The translations under genes and the position numbers were made by a program. 64,000 nt of DNA from positions 1 through 64,000 of the forward strand of contig JAAYJT010000011.1 of the NCBI GenBank assembly GCA_012522795.1, written 5' to 3'. A model generated the notes under the pieces. It was not told where the DNA came from and did no database searches. It saw nothing but the letters and a program-made list of their open reading frames with translations. The DNA comes from Bacteroidales bacterium. GTDB taxonomy: Bacteria > Bacteroidota > Bacteroidia > Bacteroidales > JAAYJT01. This document shows positions 55,198 to 63,227 of the stretch, one piece after another. Every line of letters starts with the position of its first letter. The first letter of the stretch is position 1.

Positions 55198-56703
55198 TTA
55201 TTTAACCACTCTGAATATTTTATTCCAGCGTATCTTACCATCAAACAAGGTTTTGTTTTGATCTAACGAAAGCCATACGAACACAGCCTTGCCAACTATA
55301 TGGTCGTTTGGTACAAAGCCCCAGAACCTTGAATCGGCTGAATTATGACGGTTATCGCCCATAAGCCAGTAATAGTCAAGTTTAATGGTATATGTATCAG
55401 TTTCCTGGCCATTAATAAAGATCCGATTATTTTTGACTTCCAGGGTGTTATGTTCATATGCCGCTATGATCCTGTCGTACAGACAAAGATTATCAGTGGT
55501 GAGCTTTATTTTATCACCAGCTTTGGGAATATATAAAGGGCCGAAACTATCTAGATTCCATAAATATTTTTCGTTGAACGGGAATATAAAATTCTGATGA
55601 TGACCTTCAGGATAAACAATGTTTTTTACTTCCAGCACTTCACTGTTAGTTTCTAATTCTTTAGCTGCTGCCTGAGTAAGCGTAAGATGATACTCACCGG
55701 GAGCTGACATCATTACATCTTCGGTTATGTCGAGTTTGTTGAGTAGGCGGTTGCTCAGTCTTGCGCCATTGGTTCTTACATAATATTTTGATTGAGCCAA
55801 AGGTGGTAGCTCCTGTTTTTTACTATTTATGAACACTTCCTGATTGATTATTTGTAATGTATCGCCGGGAATTGCAATACAGCGCTTGATGTAATTTTCC
55901 CGCTTGTCAACCGGACGTGCAACTATATCGCCAAAAGTCATTTTATCATTCCAGACCCTTTGTCGTCCGTAATCTCTGATAAGTGCGTAATAACTCTGGT
56001 TCTGAACCTTTAATGCAACAGTGTCGCCATCGGGATAGTTAAAAACCACAGCATCTCCATGTTTTACTTTCGATAATCCCGGGAAACGATAATATGGCAG
56101 CTTTATCCATTCAAGATACGATTTTCTGGTTTTGGAAAGAGGCATTGTATGATGCACAAAAGGAAATGCAATAGGCGTATTTGGTGTTTTAGGACCATAA
56201 CTTATCTTCGAAACAAAAAGAAAATCGCCTACCAGCAATGATTTTTCCATTGATGATGTTGGTATGGTATAGGCTTCAAACCAAAACATGCGAATAATAG
56301 TGGCGGCAATAACGGCAAACAGAAGTGCATCAACCCATTCGCGTAGCGCTGATTTCTTGTATACTGGTAATTTTGAAGGGTGTACGTAGATTTTATCTTT
56401 CATTCCCAGCCAGGGCAGCACAACAACCGGTAATATCACTGCTGCCGCCTGCTGATGTATGCCACGCATATTGTACGATTTTAGCAGCTCAACTATCATA
56501 AGCATGACCATAAAAGCATTTATGAATGGTATGAGCAGAAAAATATACCACCACATAGGCTTATCAATAATTTTGAGCCAGTAGTAATAATTCAGGAAAG
56601 GAATTACAGAATAATATCCTTTGTAACCGGCTTTTTCAAAAGTGTTCCAAAGAAGAACAGGGAAAAAGGTAAAAGCTAAGATCAGGATTATAAGTGTGTT
56701 CAT
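55198..56703 (-). CDS. lepB: Signal peptidase I with extended membrane N-terminus
   Basis: The 501-residue type I signal peptidase (S26) cleaves exported proteins. The catalytic Ser lies in IPTSSMEKSLLVGDFLFV (~150) and the Lys in YIKRCIAIPGDTL (~268); the late MGDNRHNSADSRFWGF block is also typical. The first ~120 residues form an added membrane domain (KAGYKGYYSVIPFLNYYYWL) resembling DUF5684. The protein is longer than E. coli LepB, mainly through this domain and inserts in the β-domain. It lies 29 nt after dapB on the same strand. Confidence 0.93.
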   Translation of the reverse strand: MNTLIILILAFTFFPVLLWNTFEKAGYKGYYSVIPFLNYYYWLKIIDKPMWWYIFLLIPFINAFMVMLMIVELLKSYNMRGIHQQAAAVILPVVVLPWLGMKDKIYVHPSKLPVYKKSALREWVDALLFAVIAATIIRMFWFEAYTIPTSSMEKSLLVGDFLFVSKISYGPKTPNTPIAFPFVHHTMPLSKTRKSYLEWIKLPYYRFPGLSKVKHGDAVVFNYPDGDTVALKVQNQSYYALIRDYGRQRVWNDKMTFGDIVARPVDKRENYIKRCIAIPGDTLQIINQEVFINSKKQELPPLAQSKYYVRTNGARLSNRLLNKLDITEDVMMSAPGEYHLTLTQAAAKELETNSEVLEVKNIVYPEGHHQNFIFPFNEKYLWNLDSFGPLYIPKAGDKIKLTTDNLCLYDRIIAAYEHNTLEVKNNRIFINGQETDTYTIKLDYYWLMGDNRHNSADSRFWGFVPNDHIVGKAVFVWLSLDQNKTLFDGKIRWNKIFRVVK

Positions 56704-56732
56704 ATCAGTAATATTTTAATCGTATGGTAATG

Positions 56733-57461
56733 TTAATTTTTATCATTGATCTCTAAAAGGTCTTTCATGCTGAATATTCCTTTTTTGCCAATAAGCCACT
56801 CGCCTGCCATAATCGCACCCATTGCAAATCCTCTCCGGCTTTTTGCGCTGTGGGTGATCTCAATTTTATCAAACGACGATTCATAAACAACAGTATGTAT
56901 TCCGGGAATGTTGCCTTCGCGAATTGATGTTATTCCAATCTGCTCCGGATCAGGATTTTCAGCTTTCGACCAGGTTTTTTTATGTTCAGTCTCCTCAACT
57001 ATATCATCGGCAAGCCGGATGGCAGTGCCGCTGGGAGAATCGGCTTTCATGCTGTGGTGCGCTTCTTCAATTGATATTTCATATCCCGAAAATGGTTTCA
57101 TCAATCGTGCCAGCTTTTTATTAATCTCAAAGAAAATATTAACGCCTATACTGAAATTAGGAGCATAAAAAAATGACTGTCCTTCTAAAATACAAACTTG
57201 TCTGACTTCTTCGTATTGAGCCAGCCATCCTGTAGTACCGCAAACAACCGGCAGATTCACCTCAAAACATTTTAAAATATTGGTTACTGCATTTTGCGGA
57301 ATACTGAATTCAAAGGCAACATCAGCATTAGTTAGATTCTTGCCTTGCAATTCCCAATCATTGGGATTATCAATTATTGCAACTATCTGATGTTTCTTTT
57401 CGCGGGCAACTATCTCAACTTCTTTGCCCATTTTGCCATATCCAATGATCGCTATATTCAT
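56733..57461 (-). CDS. dapB: 4-hydroxy-tetrahydrodipicolinate reductase
   Basis: It reduces the cyclic intermediate of the diaminopimelate/lysine pathway with NAD(P)H. The 242-residue protein has the N-terminal MNIAIIGYGKMGKEV Rossmann motif, VVCGTTGW, FYAPNFSIGVNIFFEI, and the catalytic block EEAHHSMKADSPSGTAI (~145-162) with the conserved His-His and Lys. It is slightly short compared with E. coli (273), as usual in Bacteroidetes. It is in the parA-parB-DUF5683-dapB-lepB run. Confidence 0.95.
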   Translation of the reverse strand: MNIAIIGYGKMGKEVEIVAREKKHQIVAIIDNPNDWELQGKNLTNADVAFEFSIPQNAVTNILKCFEVNLPVVCGTTGWLAQYEEVRQVCILEGQSFFYAPNFSIGVNIFFEINKKLARLMKPFSGYEISIEEAHHSMKADSPSGTAIRLADDIVEETEHKKTWSKAENPDPEQIGITSIREGNIPGIHTVVYESSFDKIEITHSAKSRRGFAMGAIMAGEWLIGKKGIFSMKDLLEINDKN

Positions 57462-57510
57462 ATTTTGTAGAATTTTTCTTTCAAATTATTACAATTAATT
57501 AGTCAGTAAA

Positions 57511-58170
57511 TCAAAATTTAAAAGTAAAGCCCAAACCTGTAACATGCCTGTTGGCTATGGGATCGCGGAGCATAATAGGTTCAATGTTCAGACTTAAATT
57601 ATCGCTGACATCATAATTAAATAAATGAGCGTCAACTGCTGCATCAATAATATTGAGAATATAAAAAGCACCGCCAACAATATAGCCTATCTCCAGATTG
57701 CGCCGGTAGTGATTTTTGCCAAGCATTAACTGTTGCTGTGAATAACGATGTACGTATTCATTATTTATCGGAATTGTATCCTTGTTTGCCACATATTGGT
57801 AGGCTTCAAGAAATTTACGGTATTCCAGGGTGTTTGCCCGGGTTATATAATAAATGGTTCCAAAACCGGCATAAATGATCGGTATTTTCCAGTATTTTTT
57901 ATTGTAAGCCTGACCAAGTCCGGGCAAAACTGCTGAATATATTGAAGCCTTTTTTGGAGAATGATACTCTTTATCTATGGTTGTTTCTATTGCTGTCTGG
58001 GCTTGTAAAGGAGTTGTGATGCCTGCGGTTATCAGTACAAGTATCAGTATCTTCAATAATGTCTTGGATTTGCACAGAAAATAACAGGAATAAGTCTTCC
58101 TGATCTTTAATCCCGTAAAACCAGATGCCGGTATTATTTCATGCATCTTCAGGGACAGGTTCTGGCACAT
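57511..58170 (-). CDS. DUF5683 membrane-associated protein
   Basis: The 219-residue protein has a signal or anchor helix (LLKILILVLITAGITTPL), then the family stretch KKASIYSAVLPGLGQAYNKK, WKIPIIYAGFGTIYY and a C-terminal FTFKF. DUF5683 genes are regularly found between parB and dapB in Bacteroidetes, as far as I recall. Function is unknown; the final Phe and β-rich tail could suit an outer-membrane location. The first ~35 residues before the hydrophobic segment are atypical, so the start may lie further in. Confidence 0.82.
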   Translation of the reverse strand: MCQNLSLKMHEIIPASGFTGLKIRKTYSCYFLCKSKTLLKILILVLITAGITTPLQAQTAIETTIDKEYHSPKKASIYSAVLPGLGQAYNKKYWKIPIIYAGFGTIYYITRANTLEYRKFLEAYQYVANKDTIPINNEYVHRYSQQQLMLGKNHYRRNLEIGYIVGGAFYILNIIDAAVDAHLFNYDVSDNLSLNIEPIMLRDPIANRHVTGLGFTFKF

Positions 58171-58182
58171 AAATCAGATAGA

Positions 58183-59070
58183 TTATTTGTTGAGTAATCC
58201 GGCTATTCGTTCTAATTCCTGCTCGTCATTAAATTCAATAACGATCTGACCTTTACCCTTATTATTCATTTTTATCTTAACAGGTGTGCTAAGTCTCTGT
58301 AAAAGAGTGTTTTTAAGAATTATTAACTTTTCAGGCTGAACCTGTTTTGATGGTTTTACCGGATTTGATGTTTTATCCGATAGTTTTCTTACAATTTCTT
58401 CAACCTGCCGTACTGATAACCCTTCGGCAAGAATTTTATTAAGAATGTCAATCTGTATTTGTGGTTCGCTGACATTTATCATTGCCCGTGCATGCCCCAT
58501 GCTTATCTTATTGTCGCGCAATGCAATCTGTATTTCTACAGGAAGTTTCAGCAAGCGAATATGGTTTGCAACATTGCTGCGGCTTTTACCGACCCTATCA
58601 CTAAGTTGTTCCTGGGTAAGTTTACACTCTTCAATCAGGCGCTGAAAACTTATTGCAACTGCCAATGGGTTCAGGTCCTGACGCTGGATATTTTCTACCA
58701 GTGCCAGTTCAAGCATTTGTTGATCGTTTGCTACCCTGATATATGCCGGAACTTTTTCAAGACCCGCCATAATGGCGGCGCGAAGCCTACGTTCTCCGGT
58801 AATGAGCTGATAGCGGTCGTAGCCAAGTTTTCTTACTGTTACCGGCTGTATAATCCCCTGTTCGGCAATACTGTCAGCAAGTTCTTTCAAAGCTTCTTCT
58901 TCAAATATGTCGCGAGGCTGAAATGGATTGGCATCAATACGTTCAATATTAATTTCGGCAATAGCACCGGCTACAAAATCGCCAGATATATCTTTTGATG
59001 TTATATCAGTTTCAGGACTTGAAAGTATGGCGCTTAATCCACGCCCAAGGACACGTTTTTTAGAATTCAT
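58183..59070 (-). CDS. parB: Chromosome partitioning protein ParB
   Basis: ParB binds parS sites and CTP and loads onto DNA to drive segregation. The 295-residue protein begins KRVLGRGLSAIL, has the NPFQPR motif, the CTP-binding GERRLRAA motif (~105-112), ENIQRQDLNPL and a helix-turn-helix (TQEQLSDRVGKSRSNVANHI). The frame is open 9 codons upstream, but ATG 59070 gives the usual N-terminus and an 11-bp overlap with the end of parA, consistent with coupling. Confidence 0.95.
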   Translation of the reverse strand: MNSKKRVLGRGLSAILSSPETDITSKDISGDFVAGAIAEINIERIDANPFQPRDIFEEEALKELADSIAEQGIIQPVTVRKLGYDRYQLITGERRLRAAIMAGLEKVPAYIRVANDQQMLELALVENIQRQDLNPLAVAISFQRLIEECKLTQEQLSDRVGKSRSNVANHIRLLKLPVEIQIALRDNKISMGHARAMINVSEPQIQIDILNKILAEGLSVRQVEEIVRKLSDKTSNPVKPSKQVQPEKLIILKNTLLQRLSTPVKIKMNNKGKGQIVIEFNDEQELERIAGLLNK

Positions 59071-59875
59071 CTTCGATATGGATTTTTTTATCGGCATTCT
59101 TTATCATTGTGAGATCATTCTTCTGAAGTATCTCTCTTGCCAGATTAAGGTAATTGATGGCACCGGTACTGTTTACATCGTGCATCATTATGGATTCTCC
59201 AAAACTTGGTGCTTCGCTCAAACGTACATTTCGGTTTATGATAGTGTTAAAAACCATTTGCTGGAAATGTGCTTTTACTTCTTCGACCACCTGGTTTGAA
59301 AGACGTAAACGTGAGTCGTACATGGTAAGCAATATGCCTTCAATATCAAGCGAAGGGTTTAGCCTCGATTGTACAATCTTAATTGTATTAAGCAGTTTAC
59401 CTAATCCTTCAAGAGCAAAATACTCACACTGAACAGGAATGATCACTGAATCGGCTGCTGCTAAAGCGTTAACTGTTATTAAACCTAATGAAGGACCACA
59501 GTCAATTATAATGAAATCGTAATCTTCACGAAGGTTAGCAGTCAACTTTTTCATCATTTTCTCGCGGTTCGTAAGATTAATCATTTCAATTTCAGCACCT
59601 ACCAGATCAATATGTGCAGGTAACAGATCAAGATTGGGCGTCTTGGTATTTAAAATTATATTTTTAGGGTCAACCTCATCAATAATACATTCGTAAATAC
59701 TGGTTTTGATGTTTTTTGGATCAAACCCCACTCCTGAAGTTGAGTTAGCCTGAGGATCAGCATCGATAAGCAGGGTTTTATATTCAAGTATTGCAAAACC
59801 TGCACCGAGGTTAATGGCTGTTGTAGTTTTACCTACACCCCCTTTTTGATTGGCTATGGTGATTACTTTTCCCAT
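59060..59875 (-). CDS. parA: Chromosome partitioning ATPase ParA
   Basis: The 271-residue deviant Walker ATPase begins GKVITIANQKGGVGKTTTAI with the KGGVGKTT motif (~10-17), LLIDADPQANSTSG, and DFIIIDCGPSLGLITVNAL. It works with ParB to segregate chromosomal origins. It leads the minus-strand run parA-parB-DUF5683-dapB-lepB. A -7 box lies at 59951-59958. No parS-like palindrome was found in the window. Confidence 0.95.
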   Translation of the reverse strand: MGKVITIANQKGGVGKTTTAINLGAGFAILEYKTLLIDADPQANSTSGVGFDPKNIKTSIYECIIDEVDPKNIILNTKTPNLDLLPAHIDLVGAEIEMINLTNREKMMKKLTANLREDYDFIIIDCGPSLGLITVNALAAADSVIIPVQCEYFALEGLGKLLNTIKIVQSRLNPSLDIEGILLTMYDSRLRLSNQVVEEVKAHFQQMVFNTIINRNVRLSEAPSFGESIMMHDVNSTGAINYLNLAREILQKNDLTMIKNADKKIHIEDEF

Positions 59876-59950
59876 CTTTACAGCAGGTTTTTTTTATATG
59901 AAATGCTAACAATTGAATTCCGTCATGCTTTTTTCAGAAAAGCTTAGCGA

Positions 59951-59958
59951 CAAAAATA
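59951..59958 (-). promoter_or_regulatory. -7 promoter element of parA
   Basis: TATTTTTG on the minus strand, ~75 nt before the ATG. The leader contains a short hairpin (GCTTTT/AAAAGC, around 59928-59944). Confidence 0.45.
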
Positions 59959-60064
59959 CAATAATAATATGAGCCTTGGAAAAAGGTTCTGCTTTTGTTA
60001 ATAAGTTTTTGGGTTGTAGAACATTCAAATGCCTACTGCGAAAGGATACTGATGAAGAATGAAA

Positions 60065-60424
60065 TCATTCTTCATCTTTTCCTATATCTTCGAAGTTAAT
60101 TTCAGATTTATTATCCTTATGATGACCTTCTGCATCTTTAGTAACCTCCGGTGCTTTGCCTGTTTCAATAAACTCAATTACCCCCTGTAGTCCATCACTG
60201 AACTTGCGAAAGTCCTCCTTGTAAAGAAAAATCTTATGTTTTTCATAATAAAACTTACCCTGTTCATTACTGAACCGCCTTTTGCTTTCGGTTATAGTAA
60301 GATACTTTTCTTCGTTACGGGTTTCTTTAACATCAAAGAAATAAGTTCTTTTGCCGGCGCGAATTGCCAATGAAAATACTTCGTCTCTTCTTTCGCTACG
60401 TTCATTTGCTTCCTTCTCTTCCAT
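60065..60424 (-). CDS. PUR-alpha-like nucleic-acid-binding protein (DUF3276)
   Basis: The 119-residue protein has the single PUR repeat of the Bacteroidetes/spirochaete PUR-alpha family: EVFSLAIRAGKRTYFFDVKE (~15-34), EKYLTITESKRRF and KHKIFLYKEDFRKFSDGL. Such proteins dimerise and bind single-stranded DNA or RNA; the bacterial role is not established. It has an acidic C-terminal tail. A -7 box lies at 60464-60471. Confidence 0.9.
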   Translation of the reverse strand: MEEKEANERSERRDEVFSLAIRAGKRTYFFDVKETRNEEKYLTITESKRRFSNEQGKFYYEKHKIFLYKEDFRKFSDGLQGVIEFIETGKAPEVTKDAEGHHKDNKSEINFEDIGKDEE

Positions 60425-60463
60425 TTTTCAACAATTTAGTTAACAAAAATCAAGTCTAAGCCG

Positions 60464-60471
60464 CAAAAGTA
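60464..60471 (-). promoter_or_regulatory. -7 promoter element of the PUR-alpha-like gene
   Basis: TACTTTTG on the minus strand, 39 nt before the ATG. Confidence 0.5.
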
Positions 60472-60669
60472 AAAATATTATTGGTTTATCATCTTCTTTA
60501 ATACGTATTTATTGAATAAAAAATATTAAAATTTGGTAGTAATTCTAATATGCTGTCTTTTTTCGGAGCAATATATCAGACTGTTATAATGATCGTTATC
60601 AGATATGAAATTTAGCTTTCGTTATTGGAATTAAACGCGAGTAAGTAAAATTGACCGGTATGGATTTAG

Positions 60670-60699
60670 TTGGTATACAACACTAATGTAGTATATTTG
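60670..60699 (+). promoter_or_regulatory. Promoter of the DUF4783 gene
   Basis: TTG at 60670-60672, 19-nt spacer, TATATTTG at 60692-60699. The leader is ~85 nt. Confidence 0.6.
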
Positions 60700-60788
60700 C
60701 AAATCTTTTTTGATTTAAACAGGTTGATTGTTTGATATTGGTTTGTTTTTTGATAATAAGAATAGGAATATAATTAATCGTGCAGATT

Positions 60789-61193
60789 ATGAATTTCAGC
60801 AGCCTCCTTACAATATTTTTGGTTTCTTTCTTGTTTTCCGTACCTGTGATTACTGCTCAGGACGAAGATTACGGGGCTAAGATCTCCAATCTTATAAACA
60901 AATCGAACACAAAAGAATTAGCCCAATATTTTAATTCTACAATTCAGTTAGTCCTTCCGGGTGATGAAGGTCGGTACAGTCGTGTTCAGGCTGAATTTAT
61001 CATCAAGGATTTTTTCAGCAATTATCCTCCTAAATCGTTTAATATCAATCATCAGGGTTCATCCACTGATGGTTCGAAATATTATATAGGAGATTATAAA
61101 TCGGGCAAAAAAACTTTCAGGACTTATTTCCTTGTAAAAAAGATAAACGATCAAAAACTTATACATCAGCTTCGTTTTGAGGAAGATAAATAA
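60789..61193 (+). CDS. DUF4783 secreted protein
   Basis: The 134-residue protein has a signal peptide (MNFSSLLTIFLVSFLFSVPV, cleavage near ITAQ). An NTF2-like α/β domain follows: LAQYFNSTIQLVLPGDEG, then AEFIIKDFFSNYPPKSF and YFLVKKINDQKLIHQLRFE. This is the pattern of DUF4783, a small exported Bacteroidetes family of unknown function. A GTG at 60780 is an alternative start. The YihY gene follows 26 nt later. Confidence 0.85.
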   Translation: MNFSSLLTIFLVSFLFSVPVITAQDEDYGAKISNLINKSNTKELAQYFNSTIQLVLPGDEGRYSRVQAEFIIKDFFSNYPPKSFNINHQGSSTDGSKYYIGDYKSGKKTFRTYFLVKKINDQKLIHQLRFEEDK

Positions 61194-61219
61194 GAAAACC
61201 TTTTCACATAATTATTGTC

Positions 61220-62191
61220 ATGAATTATTTTGTGCGGCTGTACAATAAATTTCTTGATAGTCCGCAAAGACGTTTATTAATTCGCTATCTGCGTAAAATA
61301 GTCATTCCGGGTTTTGATGGTATGCCATTTTATGATGTGATGAAGTTTTTTATTACAGGTGCTATTAAGGGCTCGGTACCAACAAGGGCATCTTCGGTAT
61401 CGTTCAGCTTTTTTATGGCGCTGTTTCCGGCTATTCTTGTTTTGTTTACTCTTATCCCCTATGTTCCTATAGCGGGTTTTCAGGATTCGTTAATTGAACT
61501 GATGAAAGAACTGATTCCTCAGCAAATATTTGGTACTGTGGAGGGTACATTGCTTGATATTGTGAATCGTCCGCGTGGTGGTCTACTTTCAGTAGGATTC
61601 CTGCTCACACTTTATTTCTCTACCAATGGCGTGAACAGTATAATTGAAGCTTTTAACCAGACCTATCATACCATTGAAACCAGATCATTTTTAAGGCAAC
61701 AACTGGTTTCTCTGATGCTTTTGTTCATTCTGTCAACTATTTTAATCCTTGCCATTGCGTTTATCACCATAGGCCCTATATTTATAAACTGGCTGGATGC
61801 CAAAGGTTTCCTGAAAGGACGATTTACATACGAGATAATAATGGCTACAAAATGGCTGATTATTATTCTCATGTTTTTAATGATGTATTCATTCCTTTAT
61901 TATATGGCGCCGGCACGAAAAAAAGATTTTCGGTTTATTTCGGCAGGTTCTACTTTTTCCTCTTTAAGTACTATCCTTACCAGTATTGGCTTTAACTACT
62001 ATGTAAATAATTTTAACCGCTACAATACTTTATATGGTTCAATAGGTACTCTACTTGTTTTTTTGCTTTGGATATATTTTAATTCAATTATCTTACTAAT
62101 TGGTTTTGAGTTAAATGCAAGCATTTCACAGGTGAAGCGTGTAAGGAATTCCAATAATGGTGATAATAATGGTGTAAGCCCGAAACCATAG
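61220..62191 (+). CDS. YihY/BrkB-family membrane protein
   Basis: The 323-residue protein has about six transmembrane helices. The family core is visible in TRASSVSFSFFMALFPAILVLFTLIPYVP (shown in part: SFFMALFPAILVLF), the second-helix region LLSVGFLLTLYFSTNGVNSI, and the C-terminal GSIGTLLVFLLWIYFNSIIL. Early reports that such proteins are RNase BN were later withdrawn, so that name is not used. Function unknown; transport across the inner membrane is likely. Confidence 0.9.
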   Translation: MNYFVRLYNKFLDSPQRRLLIRYLRKIVIPGFDGMPFYDVMKFFITGAIKGSVPTRASSVSFSFFMALFPAILVLFTLIPYVPIAGFQDSLIELMKELIPQQIFGTVEGTLLDIVNRPRGGLLSVGFLLTLYFSTNGVNSIIEAFNQTYHTIETRSFLRQQLVSLMLLFILSTILILAIAFITIGPIFINWLDAKGFLKGRFTYEIIMATKWLIIILMFLMMYSFLYYMAPARKKDFRFISAGSTFSSLSTILTSIGFNYYVNNFNRYNTLYGSIGTLLVFLLWIYFNSIILLIGFELNASISQVKRVRNSNNGDNNGVSPKP

Positions 62192-62243
62192 TCAATTGTA
62201 TTGTGTAATTTCGCAACCTTTTTTAACCCCCTTATTTTATATT

Positions 62244-63221
62244 ATGAAGCAAGGCAAAATAATCATAGCTGGTGCCGGCTCTATTGGCACAGCCCTTGGC
62301 AATGTATTTGCAGTCCGCCCTGATCTTGATATTAGCCTATTGTCAATTGAACCTGATGTGGTTAAGTCTATTAATAATAATGGTGTTAACAGCCGATATT
62401 TCCCGGGTATTAAACTGCATCCCAGACTTAAAGCCATTGAAGAGAAAGCAGAAGTATCGGAGGCACAAGCTATTTTCTTTGCTGTGCCTTCAGTTGCTGT
62501 TATAGAGGTAGCCGACGACCTTAAAGACTACCTGCATCCTGATGCTTTACTTGTTAATCTGGCAAAAGGCTATGGAAATGGTTCAAAAACAGTTGCAGAG
62601 ATTCTTAATTCATCATTCTTAAATCCTGTAGCCAGTTTTAAAGGACCGGCATTTGCCCGTGAACTGTTAAATAATTCTCCGACCGGTTTTACTGTAGGAA
62701 GTAGTGATGATGATACCTTTGATTTTTTTAAGGATATAGCGCCGGGCACAACCATTCACCTTGATTTTTCGAGCGACCTGCGTGGGGTGGAGCTTATAAG
62801 TATTTTAAAGAATATTTATGCCATTGCAATGGGTATAGTCGATGCCCATTTCGATTCGTCTAATCTTCGTTTTATGGTGCTTACAAGAGCATTCAACGAA
62901 ATACGGCTCTTAATGAAAATCCTTGGCGGACAGGAAGAGACCATGTATCGTTATTGTGGGATAGGTGATTTCGGACTAACGGCTCTTAACGATCTGAGCC
63001 GGAACAGAACATTGGGGTTGTTGATAGGTAAAGGGTTCTTTACTGAATCAATTTCAGATAAAGTGGTTCTGGAAGGTAAAATGGCAATACGTATTATTGG
63101 CAAAGAAATTACTGATAAAAATGAAAGCCTTGATAAAGTTCCGATATTCAAGGAGTTGCTTAAAATATTCTCAGAACCTTATAATCTTACCCTATTTGTT
63201 AATAATATCCTTAAAGATTGA
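62244..63221 (+). CDS. gpsA: NAD(P)-dependent glycerol-3-phosphate dehydrogenase-like protein
   Basis: The 325-residue protein fits GpsA, which makes sn-glycerol-3-phosphate for phospholipids. It has IIIAGAGSIGTALGNVFAV (~6-24), VPSVAV, FKGPAFARELL (the KGP motif with Lys), LKNIYAIAMGIVDA with the catalytic Lys, and GIGDFGLTALNDLSRNRTLG. The canonical GCGDLxxTC reads GIGDFGLTA here, so it is somewhat divergent. ATG 62244 is favoured over an extension to 62196 that would begin just after the YihY stop. Confidence 0.85.
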   Translation: MKQGKIIIAGAGSIGTALGNVFAVRPDLDISLLSIEPDVVKSINNNGVNSRYFPGIKLHPRLKAIEEKAEVSEAQAIFFAVPSVAVIEVADDLKDYLHPDALLVNLAKGYGNGSKTVAEILNSSFLNPVASFKGPAFARELLNNSPTGFTVGSSDDDTFDFFKDIAPGTTIHLDFSSDLRGVELISILKNIYAIAMGIVDAHFDSSNLRFMVLTRAFNEIRLLMKILGGQEETMYRYCGIGDFGLTALNDLSRNRTLGLLIGKGFFTESISDKVVLEGKMAIRIIGKEITDKNESLDKVPIFKELLKIFSEPYNLTLFVNNILKD

Positions 63222-63227
63222 TTTTTA

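Larger units (their letters stand above)
60425..60788. other. Divergent intergenic region with promoters on both sides
   Basis: It holds a minus-strand -7 box at 60464-60471 and a plus-strand promoter at 60670-60699. A TTTGGTAGTAAT string near 60533 resembles rRNA P2 but lacks a good -7 box. No gene was seen. Confidence 0.6.

Noticed and set aside
57000-60000. parS centromere near parAB
   Set aside because: No palindrome close to the TGTTTCACGTGAAACA-type consensus was found by eye.
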